Below, piece after piece: positions 1-7,688 of a DNA stretch of 64,000 nt. The stretch comes from Flavobacterium celericrescens (lineage in GTDB: Bacteria; Bacteroidota; Bacteroidia; Flavobacteriales; Flavobacteriaceae): contig NZ_JAAJBV010000004.1 in assembly GCF_011392075.1 (NCBI RefSeq), positions 62,001 through 126,000 of the forward strand. The letters run 5' to 3'. A program made the position numbers and the translations under genes. Positions within the stretch are counted from its first letter, which is position 1. Every line of letters starts with the position of its first letter. Under the pieces are notes generated by a model. That model had not been told where the DNA came from and did no database searches. It worked only from the letters and a program-made list of their open reading frames with translations.

Positions 1-1
1 A

Positions 2-916
2 AAACGTATTGGTTTGAATTATCCTGAAGGTATTGCAAAAGCAGTTGCTTATCCTATGAAAATAGTTTCAACAGTGACAATGCCGTTTATTTGGTTGCTA
101 ACTACTTCAACAGATTCATTATTAAAAATGTTACAAATTAAACCAACTGCGGATGGTAAAGTAACTGAGGAAGAAATTAAAGCAATTATTAAAGAAGGAA
201 CAGAAGTAGGTGAAGTACAAGAAATTGAGCAAGATATTGTGGAACGAGTGTTTCATATTGGTGATAGAAAAGTAAATTCGTTAATGACACACCGAAGTGA
301 TATCGTTTATTTGTCACTTGAAGATTCTAAAGAAGAAATCAAAGCAAAGGTAATTGATGAGTTGCATTCGGTTTATCCTGTATGTGAAGATAATTTAGAC
401 AATGTAATTGGTTTAGTGTTATTAAAAGATTTATTTGTAAGTTTTGAGTCTGGAACATTTGATTTAAAGTCAATTACAAAAGAACCTGTTTATTTAATTG
501 AGCAAACTTCGGCATATAAAGCACTTGAAAATTTTAAAACTTCAAAGCTACATTATGCTTTTGTGGTTGATGAACATGCTATTTTTCAAGGGGTTATTAC
601 TTTAAATGATATTTTAGAAGCATTAGTAGGAGATGCCTCAGATTTTGATGAAGACGAATATAAATTAATTGCAAATGAAGATGGCACGTGGTTAGTTGAC
701 GGGCAATATTCATTGCATGATTTTTTAACGTTTTTTGATTTGGATGAATTAACCACTGATTACGAAGTAACCACAGTTAGCGGATTTTTTATCACAGAAC
801 TTGGAAATATTCCTACTCAAGGAGAAAAAATCATCTGGAACAAACTAGAATTAGAAGCATTAGCCATGGATGGTGCTAAGATAGATAAGGTACTTATCAA
901 ACAATACAAAGAATAA
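2..916 (+). CDS. CNNM/CBS-domain membrane protein (HlyC/CorC family), 5' end outside window
   Basis: The reading frame is open from base 2, so the gene is cut by the window edge. The TTG at 14 is an internal Leu codon: the residues before it (KRIGL) continue the usual CNNM-domain motif ending in PKRIGL. What is left is the end of the CNNM transmembrane domain (about residues 1-35), a linker, a CBS pair (about 70-200) and a C-terminal CorC_HlyC domain (about 215-300). The family comprises inner-membrane proteins linked to Mg/Co ion transport, often labelled hemolysin. GldE of gliding bacteria is a relative, but the neighbour here is obg rather than gldD, so that name is not used. Family assignment is firm; the substrate is unknown. 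Confidence 0.85.
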   Translation, partial: KRIGLNYPEGIAKAVAYPMKIVSTVTMPFIWLLTTSTDSLLKMLQIKPTADGKVTEEEIKAIIKEGTEVGEVQEIEQDIVERVFHIGDRKVNSLMTHRSDIVYLSLEDSKEEIKAKVIDELHSVYPVCEDNLDNVIGLVLLKDLFVSFESGTFDLKSITKEPVYLIEQTSAYKALENFKTSKLHYAFVVDEHAIFQGVITLNDILEALVGDASDFDEDEYKLIANEDGTWLVDGQYSLHDFLTFFDLDELTTDYEVTTVSGFFITELGNIPTQGEKIIWNKLELEALAMDGAKIDKVLIKQYKE

Positions 917-946
917 AATAATTAATTTAATAAGGTTACAGTTAGA

Positions 947-980
947 AACTTCTAACTTCTAACTTCTAACTTCTAACTTT
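947..980. repeat. Heptanucleotide tandem repeat AACTTCT, about 4.7 copies
   Basis: Four perfect copies of AACTTCT (947-974) and a partial fifth lie between the CBS protein and obg and run up to the obg start codon at 984. The bases just before (941-947) are the reverse complement of TTCTAAC, so a small hairpin is possible. The array lies in the obg leader or promoter. Its role is unknown. Confidence 0.85.
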
Positions 981-983
981 CAA

Positions 984-1994
984 ATGACAGAAGGAAATTT
1001 TGTAGACTACGTAAAAATATATGTTTCTTCCGGAAAAGGAGGGAAAGGGTCGTCGCATTTACACAGAGAAAAATTTATTGAAAAAGGAGGCCCTGATGGA
1101 GGAGACGGTGGCCGAGGAGGACATGTTTATATAAAAGGAAATAAAAATCTTTGGACATTGTTTCATTTAAAATTTTTGAAACATTTAAGAGCAGGCCACG
1201 GAGGAGATGGAGGAAGTTCAAGAAGTACAGGACATGATGGTGAAGATAAATATGTTGAAGTGCCACTTGGAACCGTTGTAAAAGATCAAGAAACAGGAGA
1301 TGTTTTGTTCGAAATTACAGAACACGATGAGGTTAAAATCTTAGCGGAAGGAGGAAAAGGAGGTTTAGGAAACTGGCATTTTAGAAGTGCTACTAACCAA
1401 ACACCTAGATATGCTCAGCCAGGAATGCCTGTAAAAGAAGTAGATGTCACGCTTGAGTTAAAAGTGTTAGCAGATGTAGGTTTAGTAGGTTTTCCAAATG
1501 CTGGAAAATCAACGCTACTTTCTGTTCTTACTTCGGCTAAACCAAAAATTGCCGATTATCCGTTTACAACTTTAAAACCAAATTTAGGAATTGTGGCTTA
1601 CAGAGATTTTCAATCGTTTGTAATGGCAGATATTCCAGGGATTATTGAAGGTGCTGCAGAAGGAAAAGGATTAGGACATTACTTCTTGCGTCATATTGAA
1701 CGTAATTCAACGTTGTTGTTTTTAGTTCCTGCGGATGCGGATGATATTAAAAAAGAATACGAAATTCTCTTAGACGAATTACGTCGTTACAATCCAGAAA
1801 TGTTAGACAAAGATCGTTTGATTGTGATTTCAAAATGCGATATGTTAGACGACGAATTAAAAGCAGAATTGAAAAAACAATTGGACAAAGAATTTAAAGG
1901 AACACCTTACTTATTTATTTCGTCAGTTGCGCAACAAGGGTTGCAAGAGTTGAAAGACAAATTGTGGCAAATGCTAAATGTAGAAACTAAATAA
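984..1994 (+). CDS. obg: Obg-family GTPase (ribosome assembly)
   Basis: Essential GTPase of late 50S subunit assembly and stress control. The N-terminal glycine-rich Obg fold is clear at residues 1-158, followed by the G domain: G1 GFPNAGKST at 169-177, switch Thr in [10 protein letters not shown]3 DIPG at 216-219, G4 as SKCD at 283-286 (most families have NKxD) and G5 SSVA at 313-316. The 336-residue length fits the short form without the C-terminal Obg extension. The start is ATG at 984, directly after the heptamer array. A hairpin terminator follows the stop. Confidence 0.97.
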   Translation: MTEGNFVDYVKIYVSSGKGGKGSSHLHREKFIEKGGPDGGDGGRGGHVYIKGNKNLWTLFHLKFLKHLRAGHGGDGGSSRSTGHDGEDKYVEVPLGTVVKDQETGDVLFEITEHDEVKILAEGGKGGLGNWHFRSATNQTPRYAQPGMPVKEVDVTLELKVLADVGLVGFPNAGKSTLLSVLTSAKPKIADYPFTTLKPNLGIVAYRDFQSFVMADIPGIIEGAAEGKGLGHYFLRHIERNSTLLFLVPADADDIKKEYEILLDELRRYNPEMLDKDRLIVISKCDMLDDELKAELKKQLDKEFKGTPYLFISSVAQQGLQELKDKLWQMLNVETK

Positions 1995-2012
1995 AGGAAA
2001 TAAAAATACAAG

Positions 2013-2043
2013 AAAAAGCATCTTCAATTTGAAGGTGCTTTTT
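2013..2043 (+). terminator. Intrinsic terminator after obg
   Basis: A 13-bp stem (2013-2025 with 2031-2043, one G-U pair) around the loop AATTT, with a T-rich 3' arm, 18 bases after the obg stop. Confidence 0.8.
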
Positions 2044-2172
2044 GTATTTAATGCAATTATTAAAATAAAAAGTTAAAATTGGCATATTCGAAATTGAATT
2101 TATAGTGATAATTTTATCAAATTCTTATTTTTAAGTATATTCGCAACACAAATCAAAAGACACATATTTATT

Positions 2173-4320
2173 ATGAAAAAATTATTATTATTTGTCGTTT
2201 CTGCGATAATGCTTGTGCCGGCTTCGGTAAAAGCAGACGAAGGAATGTGGTTTTTAATGTTCATTGAGCGTTTAAATCACCGCGACATGCAAAAAATGGG
2301 CTTGCAATTAACAGCCGAAGAAATTTACAGTATCAACAACCACAGCTTAAAAGATGCCATTGTGCAATTTAACGGAGGATGTACAGCTGAAATGATTTCT
2401 AAAGATGGTTTAGTATTAACAAACCACCACTGTGGATATGATGCCATTGCAGAATTATCATCAGCAGATAAAAACTATTTAAAAGATGGTTATTGGGCAG
2501 CTAACAGAAAAGAAGAATTAAAACCTTCTAGCTTATTTGTACGTTTCTTTGTTCGTATGGACGATTGTACAAAAAGAATTTTATCGGTTGTAAACCCAAG
2601 TATGAGCGAATTAGATAGAGAAAAAGCTATCAACGCTGAAATCGCTAAAATTGAAAAAGAAAACAACGAAGGTGGAAAATATACCGTTTCTGTTCGTCCG
2701 TTTTTTCAAGGAAATGAATATTACTATTTCGTTTACCAAGATTATAAAGACGTTCGTTTAGTAGGAACTCCACCAGAAAGTTTAGGAAAATTTGGTGGTG
2801 ATACAGACAACTGGGAATGGCCACGTCATACAGCAGATTTCTCTATGTTTAGAGTATATGCTGATGCAAACGGAAATCCAGCAGAATATTCTCCAAATAA
2901 TGTTCCTTTACAACCTAAACACCATTTACCAGTTAATTTAGGTGGAGTTAAAGAGAATGACTTCGCTATGATTTTAGGTTATCCAGGTAGAACAAACCGT
3001 TGGATGCCAGCAGGTGGAATTGAGCAAAATGTAAAATTTGCTTATCCAGCTTGGGTAGAAGGTTCTAAAACAGGAATGGATAACATGAAAAAATACATGT
3101 TGCAAAGTGATGCTTTAAACCTTGTATATGCTTCAAAATTTGCAGGTGTTGCAAACTATTGGAAAAACCGTCAAGGAATGATTGATGCGTTATCAAAATT
3201 TGGTACAGCAAAAACAAAAGCAGCTCAAGAAGCAAAGTTTCACAAATGGGCAAACAAACCAGCAAACAAAGCAAAATATGGTAATGTAGTTCCTACTATC
3301 AACAAATATTATGCAATGACAAATGAAAAATCACGTCATGATAATTACATGATGCAATTATTCAGAACATCTGCATTTGGAACAGTTAGTAGAGGTTTAG
3401 GAAAACAATTGGAAACGTATGCAAAATCTGATGCTACTAAAAGAGCTCAAATGGCGCCAGGTATTTTAGAAATGGTGGATGAAATGTATAAAGAATTACA
3501 TATTCCAGCAGAAAAAGATATTTTAGCAGCACAATTAAATTTATACTCTAAAAAAGCGGGTTATACTTTAGCACCAATGGTTGAAAAATTAGCTAAAGAA
3601 AATAACGGAGATTTTACTAAATATGTAAATGCAGCATTTGATTTAAGTATTTTTACTTCAAAAGAAAAAATAAAAGCATTTTTAGATTTACCATCTGAAG
3701 CTTTATTAGTAAACGACCCATTGTATGTTTTAACAAATGATTTATTAACACACTATAGCTTTAAAAGTGAGGAGTTAACAAAAGCACAAAACGATTTTGG
3801 AGCATCTTTCCGTTTATTAGTAGAAGGTTTAAGAGAATCTAAAATTGGAGAAATTAAATATCCAGATGCAAACTCTACTTTACGTTTAACTTATGGAAAA
3901 GTTCGTTCTTTACCTGCTGATAAACGTAATGACGCTACAGTTAATAACTACACTACTTTAGCAGGTCAAGTTAAAAAATACAAAAAAGGTGATTTAGAAT
4001 TTGATTTACCAGCAAGAGTATTAGAAATGAACGCGAATAAAGATTTTGGTCGTTATGCAGATAAAGACGGTTCTTTACACGTTTGTTTCTTAACTGATAA
4101 TGATATTACCGGTGGAAATTCTGGTTCACCAGTGTTAAACGGAAAAGGAGAACTAATCGGTTTAGCATTTGATGGTAATATTGAAGCAATGGCTGGAGAT
4201 GTTATTTTCGACAAAAAATTACAACGTACAATTAACGTAGATATTCGTTATGTATTATGGGTAATTGAAAATTTCTCTGGAGCTAAACATATTGTTGATG
4301 AAATGACAATTGTGAAGTAA
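2173..4320 (+). CDS. S46 family dipeptidyl peptidase, DPP7-like
   Basis: Secreted or periplasmic serine peptidase that removes dipeptides from peptide N-termini; in asaccharolytic Bacteroidota this family feeds amino-acid use. A signal peptide is visible (residues 1-21, cut after VKA). The catalytic His lies in TNHHCGYD (residues 85/86), an Asp candidate is in RHTADFSMF, and the nucleophile is Ser650 in GGNSGSP. Eighteen residues after that Ser is Gly668 (AFDGN). In characterised S46 enzymes Gly here marks DPP7 (hydrophobic P1) and Arg marks DPP11 (Asp/Glu P1), so DPP7-type specificity is inferred. The length of 715 is normal. A possible -7 box (TATATTCG, 2136-2143) lies upstream. Confidence 0.93.
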   Translation: MKKLLLFVVSAIMLVPASVKADEGMWFLMFIERLNHRDMQKMGLQLTAEEIYSINNHSLKDAIVQFNGGCTAEMISKDGLVLTNHHCGYDAIAELSSADKNYLKDGYWAANRKEELKPSSLFVRFFVRMDDCTKRILSVVNPSMSELDREKAINAEIAKIEKENNEGGKYTVSVRPFFQGNEYYYFVYQDYKDVRLVGTPPESLGKFGGDTDNWEWPRHTADFSMFRVYADANGNPAEYSPNNVPLQPKHHLPVNLGGVKENDFAMILGYPGRTNRWMPAGGIEQNVKFAYPAWVEGSKTGMDNMKKYMLQSDALNLVYASKFAGVANYWKNRQGMIDALSKFGTAKTKAAQEAKFHKWANKPANKAKYGNVVPTINKYYAMTNEKSRHDNYMMQLFRTSAFGTVSRGLGKQLETYAKSDATKRAQMAPGILEMVDEMYKELHIPAEKDILAAQLNLYSKKAGYTLAPMVEKLAKENNGDFTKYVNAAFDLSIFTSKEKIKAFLDLPSEALLVNDPLYVLTNDLLTHYSFKSEELTKAQNDFGASFRLLVEGLRESKIGEIKYPDANSTLRLTYGKVRSLPADKRNDATVNNYTTLAGQVKKYKKGDLEFDLPARVLEMNANKDFGRYADKDGSLHVCFLTDNDITGGNSGSPVLNGKGELIGLAFDGNIEAMAGDVIFDKKLQRTINVDIRYVLWVIENFSGAKHIVDEMTIVK

Positions 4321-4340
4321 TTCCAATTCTTAAATAAATA

Positions 4341-4368
4341 AAAACCGACTTAATTTTAAGTCGGTTTT
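4341..4368. terminator. Bidirectional terminator between DPP7-like gene and FMN reductase
   Basis: A 12-bp stem AAAACCGACTTA / TAAGTCGGTTTT with loop ATTT, an A-run on the left and a T-run on the right. It sits between two convergent genes and can serve both. Confidence 0.85.
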
Positions 4369-4377
4369 TTTATGGAA

Positions 4378-4905
4378 TTATATTTCAATAGAAGTAATAA
4401 TGTTTGTCAATTGATTCTTCAAATCTGGGTTAATGATTCCATTAACACTATTAAAATTGTCAAAAAAACTTGGTAATGAAAAACTTCCTTTCACAACGCC
4501 ACCTTGAAAAGGGAAACGCCCTTTAGCAATTTCTAATACCGAGCTTCCTCCCCTTGGACCAGGTGAAGTTGCTAATAAAAGCATGGGTTTCTCTTGAAAT
4601 GTTTTCATGTTAATTCGAGAAGTCCAGTCTAATATGTTTTTAAAAGCTGCCGAATAAGCGCCATTGTGTTCCGCAAAAGAGATAATAATTAAATCGGCAC
4701 TTCCTAGTTTGGCATAAAAATCTTGAGCTAATTGTGGAATTCCGTTCTCTTTTTCTTTGTCAACAGAAAATATAGGCATTTCATAATCATTCAAATCTAA
4801 AATTTCGATAGAAGCATTTTGAAATTGATAAGCAACATAAGTTGCAAACTCTTTATTAATTGAAGCTTTGCTTGATGAAGCTCCAAAAGCTATAATTTTT
4901 TTCAT
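4378..4905 (-). CDS. NADPH-dependent FMN reductase family protein
   Basis: Flavodoxin-fold oxidoreductase of 175 residues that reduces free flavin or a quinone-like substrate with NAD(P)H. The N-terminal phosphate-binding loop is GASSSKASINK (residues 8-18) and the second flavin contact is LLATSPGPRGG (about 109-119), both typical of the family (COG0431). It starts 3 bases after the two-helix membrane protein gene, so it is most likely the last gene of the pirin/GNAT/Fe-S cluster. The true substrate cannot be told from sequence. Confidence 0.88.
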   Translation of the reverse strand: MKKIIAFGASSSKASINKEFATYVAYQFQNASIEILDLNDYEMPIFSVDKEKENGIPQLAQDFYAKLGSADLIIISFAEHNGAYSAAFKNILDWTSRINMKTFQEKPMLLLATSPGPRGGSSVLEIAKGRFPFQGGVVKGSFSLPSFFDNFNSVNGIINPDLKNQLTNIITSIEI

Positions 4906-4908
4906 TTG

Positions 4909-5121
4909 TTATTTGTTTAACCAATTGCCTAATATTTTTCTTAAAAAAGGCAATAATATAAATACCATAGTTGGCACTAAAATTCCAGTTAGAAGCAAAG
5001 TTTTTAAAGGCAATGGTAGATTCTTAATATAATCACCAATTAGAAAGGTAACTAAGGTAATCGTTGGATAAATAGCTAGCCAAACCATTATGGCAAATTT
5101 CCATTTAGGCGGTTGTTTCAT
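4909..5121 (-). CDS. Small two-helix membrane protein
   Basis: A 70-residue protein with two hydrophobic segments (about residues 9-29 and 37-61) and a basic C-terminus. The opening, PPKWKFAIMVWLAIYP, resembles the membrane tail found at the C-terminus of some antibiotic-biosynthesis-monooxygenase-type membrane proteins, but no catalytic part is present. Its start overlaps the end of the Fe-S protein gene by 17 bases and its stop lies 3 bases before the FMN reductase start, so it is translated within that operon. A membrane anchor for its neighbours is a guess. Confidence 0.7.
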   Translation of the reverse strand: MKQPPKWKFAIMVWLAIYPTITLVTFLIGDYIKNLPLPLKTLLLTGILVPTMVFILLPFLRKILGNWLNK

Positions 5122-5341
5122 TGTTTAAATAATGGGTTAATGCTCCTGACGGACATTTTTTAACGGTTTCAATAATTTTTTCTGTTGTTGAATTTTCTGC
5201 ATGAATCCATGGTTTTTCTTTGGGTTTAAAAACGTCTGGATTATTCTTAACACAATTAGCAGAATGAGTACATTTTCCAGCCTGCCATACAATGGTTACT
5301 TCGCCATTTGTATATTCTTTTTTTAGATTTTTTGGATCCAT
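5105..5341 (-). CDS. Small divergent [4Fe-4S] mono-cluster protein (Fer4_19 type)
   Basis: A 78-residue protein that matches the Fer4_19 pattern: Cys24 and Cys30 in GKCTHSANCV, and Cys63 in KKCPSGAL. Only three cysteines are present, so a cluster would need a fourth non-Cys ligand such as His26, or be a [3Fe-4S] cluster. The likely role is electron transfer with the neighbouring flavin reductase. It lies 15 bases after the GNAT gene and overlaps the next gene by 17 bases. Confidence 0.82.
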   Translation of the reverse strand: MDPKNLKKEYTNGEVTIVWQAGKCTHSANCVKNNPDVFKPKEKPWIHAENSTTEKIIETVKKCPSGALTHYLNNETTA

Positions 5342-5356
5342 GATTGATTTTTTAAA

Positions 5357-5638
5357 TTACAATACGTCTCTAAATTCTGGAGTTTTATCAAAAACACTTT
5401 TCGCAAACGGACACAAAGGCAAGATTTTGATTCCTTTTTCTCTTGCAAATTCCACAGCTTTCGTTACCATTTTTTTACCAAACCCTTTTCCTTCATTTCC
5501 CAGATTTACTTCAGTGTGGTCAATAATGATTTTATCTTCACCCGCAAAAACAAAAGTCATCATAGCTTCTTGTTTGCCTTCAACTTCAATGTAAAAAGCG
5601 CCTTTGTTGTCGTTTATTCTAAGTTTTACTTCACTCAT
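5357..5638 (-). CDS. Small GNAT-like N-acetyltransferase (YjdJ type)
   Basis: A 93-residue single-domain GNAT protein of the COG2388 type. The acetyl-CoA pyrophosphate loop is present as GNEGKGFGKKMV (about residues 47-58), followed by the helix and the typical ending LPLCPFAKSVFDKTPEF. These minimal GNATs have no established substrate. It lies 44 bases downstream of the pirin gene and 15 bases upstream of the Fe-S gene, and is probably co-transcribed with both. Confidence 0.85.
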   Translation of the reverse strand: MSEVKLRINDNKGAFYIEVEGKQEAMMTFVFAGEDKIIIDHTEVNLGNEGKGFGKKMVTKAVEFAREKGIKILPLCPFAKSVFDKTPEFRDVL

Positions 5639-5682
5639 AATTTAATTTTTTACCGCGACTGACTACTGCTACTGCTCACTAA

Positions 5683-6396
5683 TTATTGCTCCATAGGAAT
5701 TTCCATTATCAAAAACTTCGCATTAGAATTTGCTTTGATTTCAATTTCATTAGTTTCCCAAATTCCAATTGCATCTCTTCTTTCTAATTTCTCGCCATTT
5801 ACTTCAATTTCACCTTCGATGTTCATAATGTAAAAGCCGTTTCCTTCTTTTTTCAAATTTAATTTTTTTGAAAAATTAGTATCAAAATCACTTAAATAAA
5901 ACCATGCATCTTGATGAATCCAAACTCCAGCATCATCAGGATTTGGAGATAAGATTTGTGCAAAATCATTTTTTTGTAATGATTGGTCTAACGTAATTTG
6001 TTGGTAACGAGGTTCTACATCTCTATATTTAGGAAACAACCAAATTTGGAATAATTTTGTGTGTTGGTCATGATTTGGATTGAATTCACTATGTTGAATT
6101 CCCGTTCCAGCACTCATAACTTGTACATCACCCGTTTTGATGGTTGCAGCATTTCCCATACTGTCTTTGTGAGCCAAATCACCTTCTAACGGAATGGTTA
6201 TAATTTCCATATTATCATGTGGATGTGTTCCAAAACCCATTCCTGCAGCTACTGTGTCGTCATTTAATACGCGCAACATGCCAAACTGAATTCTATCTGG
6301 ATTGTACCAACTGGCAAAACTAAAACTATGGTAAGCATTCAACCAACCATGGTTAGCGTGACCTCTTTCATTCGCTTTATGTACTATCGTTTTCAT
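5683..6396 (-). CDS. Pirin family protein (YhhW-like bicupin)
   Basis: A 237-residue bicupin. The metal-binding set is complete in the N-terminal cupin: His58 and His60 (GTHPHDNME), His102 and Glu104 (IQHSE). This matches YhhW, which has quercetin 2,3-dioxygenase activity in vitro; the cellular role of bacterial pirins is usually unclear and may be oxidative stress or regulation of metabolism. It appears to be the first gene of the cluster running to 4378, with a TAnnTTTG box at 6426-6433 on the minus strand. A Crp/Fnr regulator gene lies directly upstream on the same strand. Confidence 0.93.
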   Translation of the reverse strand: MKTIVHKANERGHANHGWLNAYHSFSFASWYNPDRIQFGMLRVLNDDTVAAGMGFGTHPHDNMEIITIPLEGDLAHKDSMGNAATIKTGDVQVMSAGTGIQHSEFNPNHDQHTKLFQIWLFPKYRDVEPRYQQITLDQSLQKNDFAQILSPNPDDAGVWIHQDAWFYLSDFDTNFSKKLNLKKEGNGFYIMNIEGEIEVNGEKLERRDAIGIWETNEIEIKANSNAKFLIMEIPMEQ

Positions 6397-6425
6397 ATCG
6401 TATAAATTTAGTAATTATTATGATA

Positions 6426-6433
6426 CAAATTTA
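6426..6433 (-). promoter_or_regulatory. -7 element TAAATTTG for the pirin operon
   Basis: A perfect match to the Bacteroidota -7 consensus TAnnTTTG, read on the minus strand and ending 29 bases before the pirin ATG. No clear -33 TTG was found. Confidence 0.55.
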
Positions 6434-6474
6434 CAACGAGGAATAGGGAAGGGCACTTAATGTAGGTTAAGAAA

Positions 6475-7050
6475 TTATTTCTTCAACAACCGCGCTTTCA
6501 TCTTACTAAAGAACTCAGGTGTAACGCCAATGTAAGAAGCAATGTGTTTTTGAGGCACTTTTTGTATCAATGTTGGGTATTTGCTACAAAATTTTTCAAA
6601 ACGCTCTTCAGCCGTTAAACTCAAATTATCCATTAAGCGTTCTTGGTGAGAAACTAAAGAGTTTTCAGCTAAAATTCTGAAAAAGCGTTCTAATTTTGGA
6701 ATTTCTTGATAAAGCTGTTGTTGGTTTTCTTTGGTAATGATTACTACTTCAGCATCTTCTAAAACTTCTATAAAAAGATTGCCTGGTTTTTCTGAAATAT
6801 AACTGTACATGTCACCAATCCACCAACCTTCGCAAGCAAAATGCAAAACGTGTTCAATAATATTGTCATTAATATTGAAACTTCTCAAAATGCCAGAATT
6901 CACAAAATAAGTACACGTTGCTACTTCGCCAGCACTCAATAAAATGGTTTTAGCTTTAAACTGCTTGGTCTCGGTTTTAGATAAAAATAAGGCTTCCTCT
7001 TCTTTAGTTAAAGAAACGTGTTTGGCTATATTTTGAAGTACTTTTAACAT
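6475..7050 (-). CDS. Crp/Fnr family transcriptional regulator
   Basis: A 191-residue regulator with an N-terminal cyclic-nucleotide-binding-type beta roll (about 20-115), a dimer helix (about 120-140) and a short C-terminal winged HTH (QKHIASYIGVTPEFFSKMK, 168-186). This form is common in Bacteroidota and often sits beside stress or detoxification genes. The usual cAMP-contacting Arg-Ser pair is not evident, so the ligand is open. It lies just upstream of the pirin cluster on the same strand and is a good candidate to control it. A -7 box lies only 4 bases before its ATG, implying an almost leaderless mRNA. Confidence 0.88.
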   Translation of the reverse strand: MLKVLQNIAKHVSLTKEEEALFLSKTETKQFKAKTILLSAGEVATCTYFVNSGILRSFNINDNIIEHVLHFACEGWWIGDMYSYISEKPGNLFIEVLEDAEVVIITKENQQQLYQEIPKLERFFRILAENSLVSHQERLMDNLSLTAEERFEKFCSKYPTLIQKVPQKHIASYIGVTPEFFSKMKARLLKK

Positions 7051-7054
7051 ACTT

Positions 7055-7062
7055 CAAAAGTA
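7055..7062 (-). promoter_or_regulatory. -7 element TACTTTTG for the Crp/Fnr gene
   Basis: A perfect TAnnTTTG match on the minus strand, separated from the ATG at 7050 by only four bases. Transcription would start at or next to the start codon. Confidence 0.6.
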
Positions 7063-7066
7063 GGAT

Positions 7067-7687
7067 TTATTTTTTAATATTTTGAATTGCCCAAATTAGT
7101 AAGGCGTTTTTTTCTTTCGGAATTCCTAATTTTTCAATGATTTTTGTGCGATGACCTTCAACTGTTTTTTCAGATAAGAATAACAATTCGGCTATTTGTT
7201 TACTTGTTTTTTGGGTAGCGATTAATTCAATAATTTTTCTTTCAGACAAAGTCAAAGAAGATAGAACATCGCTTGAAGCAGTTGGGTCTAATTTAAAATT
7301 GTTATGCATAGAAGTAGAAAAATATTTTTTCCCATTCTCAATTTCTTTTAAGCAATTTTCCAAATCTGGGAAAGCTTTATCTTTCAAAATATAACCATAA
7401 ATATTGTATTCTTTTGCTTTGTTAAGAACACTAATTTCATTATGCATGGTAAGCAACACAATCTTAGTTTGACTTTTGTTTTCAAATATTTTTTGAGCAA
7501 CTTCTATACCATCTAAACCAGGCATGTTTAAATCTAAAATAGCCAAGTCTGGTGTATGAAGCTGAATGTAGTTTAATGCTGCTTTACCATTTGAACAGGA
7601 ACAAACGACTTTGTGCCCCATTTTTTCTACATAGGAAACTGTGCCTTGCAAGGTTAATGGATGATCGTCTGCTATTAAAATTTTCAT
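7067..7687 (-). CDS. NarL/FixJ-type response regulator
   Basis: A 206-residue receiver plus LuxR-type HTH regulator. The receiver is intact: acidic pair in ADDHP (residues 7-8), phospho-acceptor Asp in ILDLNMPG (about 53), Thr in LLTMH and Lys in YILKDK. The HTH (LSERKIIELIATQKTSKQIAE then SEKTVEGHRTKI) is at about 145-195. It starts one base after the stop of the sensor kinase gene at 7689, so the two form an operon and a cognate pair. Confidence 0.95.
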   Translation of the reverse strand: MKILIADDHPLTLQGTVSYVEKMGHKVVCSCSNGKAALNYIQLHTPDLAILDLNMPGLDGIEVAQKIFENKSQTKIVLLTMHNEISVLNKAKEYNIYGYILKDKAFPDLENCLKEIENGKKYFSTSMHNNFKLDPTASSDVLSSLTLSERKIIELIATQKTSKQIAELLFLSEKTVEGHRTKIIEKLGIPKEKNALLIWAIQNIKK

Positions 7688-7688
7688 G

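Noticed and set aside
14..916. TTG at 14 as the start of the first gene
   Set aside because: The frame is open to base 2 and the upstream residues KRIG continue a conserved CNNM motif, so the TTG is an internal Leu codon.
2..916. Naming the first gene gldE
   Set aside because: GldE is in the same superfamily, but the usual gldD neighbour is absent and the next gene is obg. A general CNNM/CBS call is safer.
5640..5682. Short ACTGCT-like repeats between the pirin and GNAT genes
   Set aside because: The unit is irregular and only about two copies long. It may be a remnant of a dispersed repeat, but nothing firm can be said.
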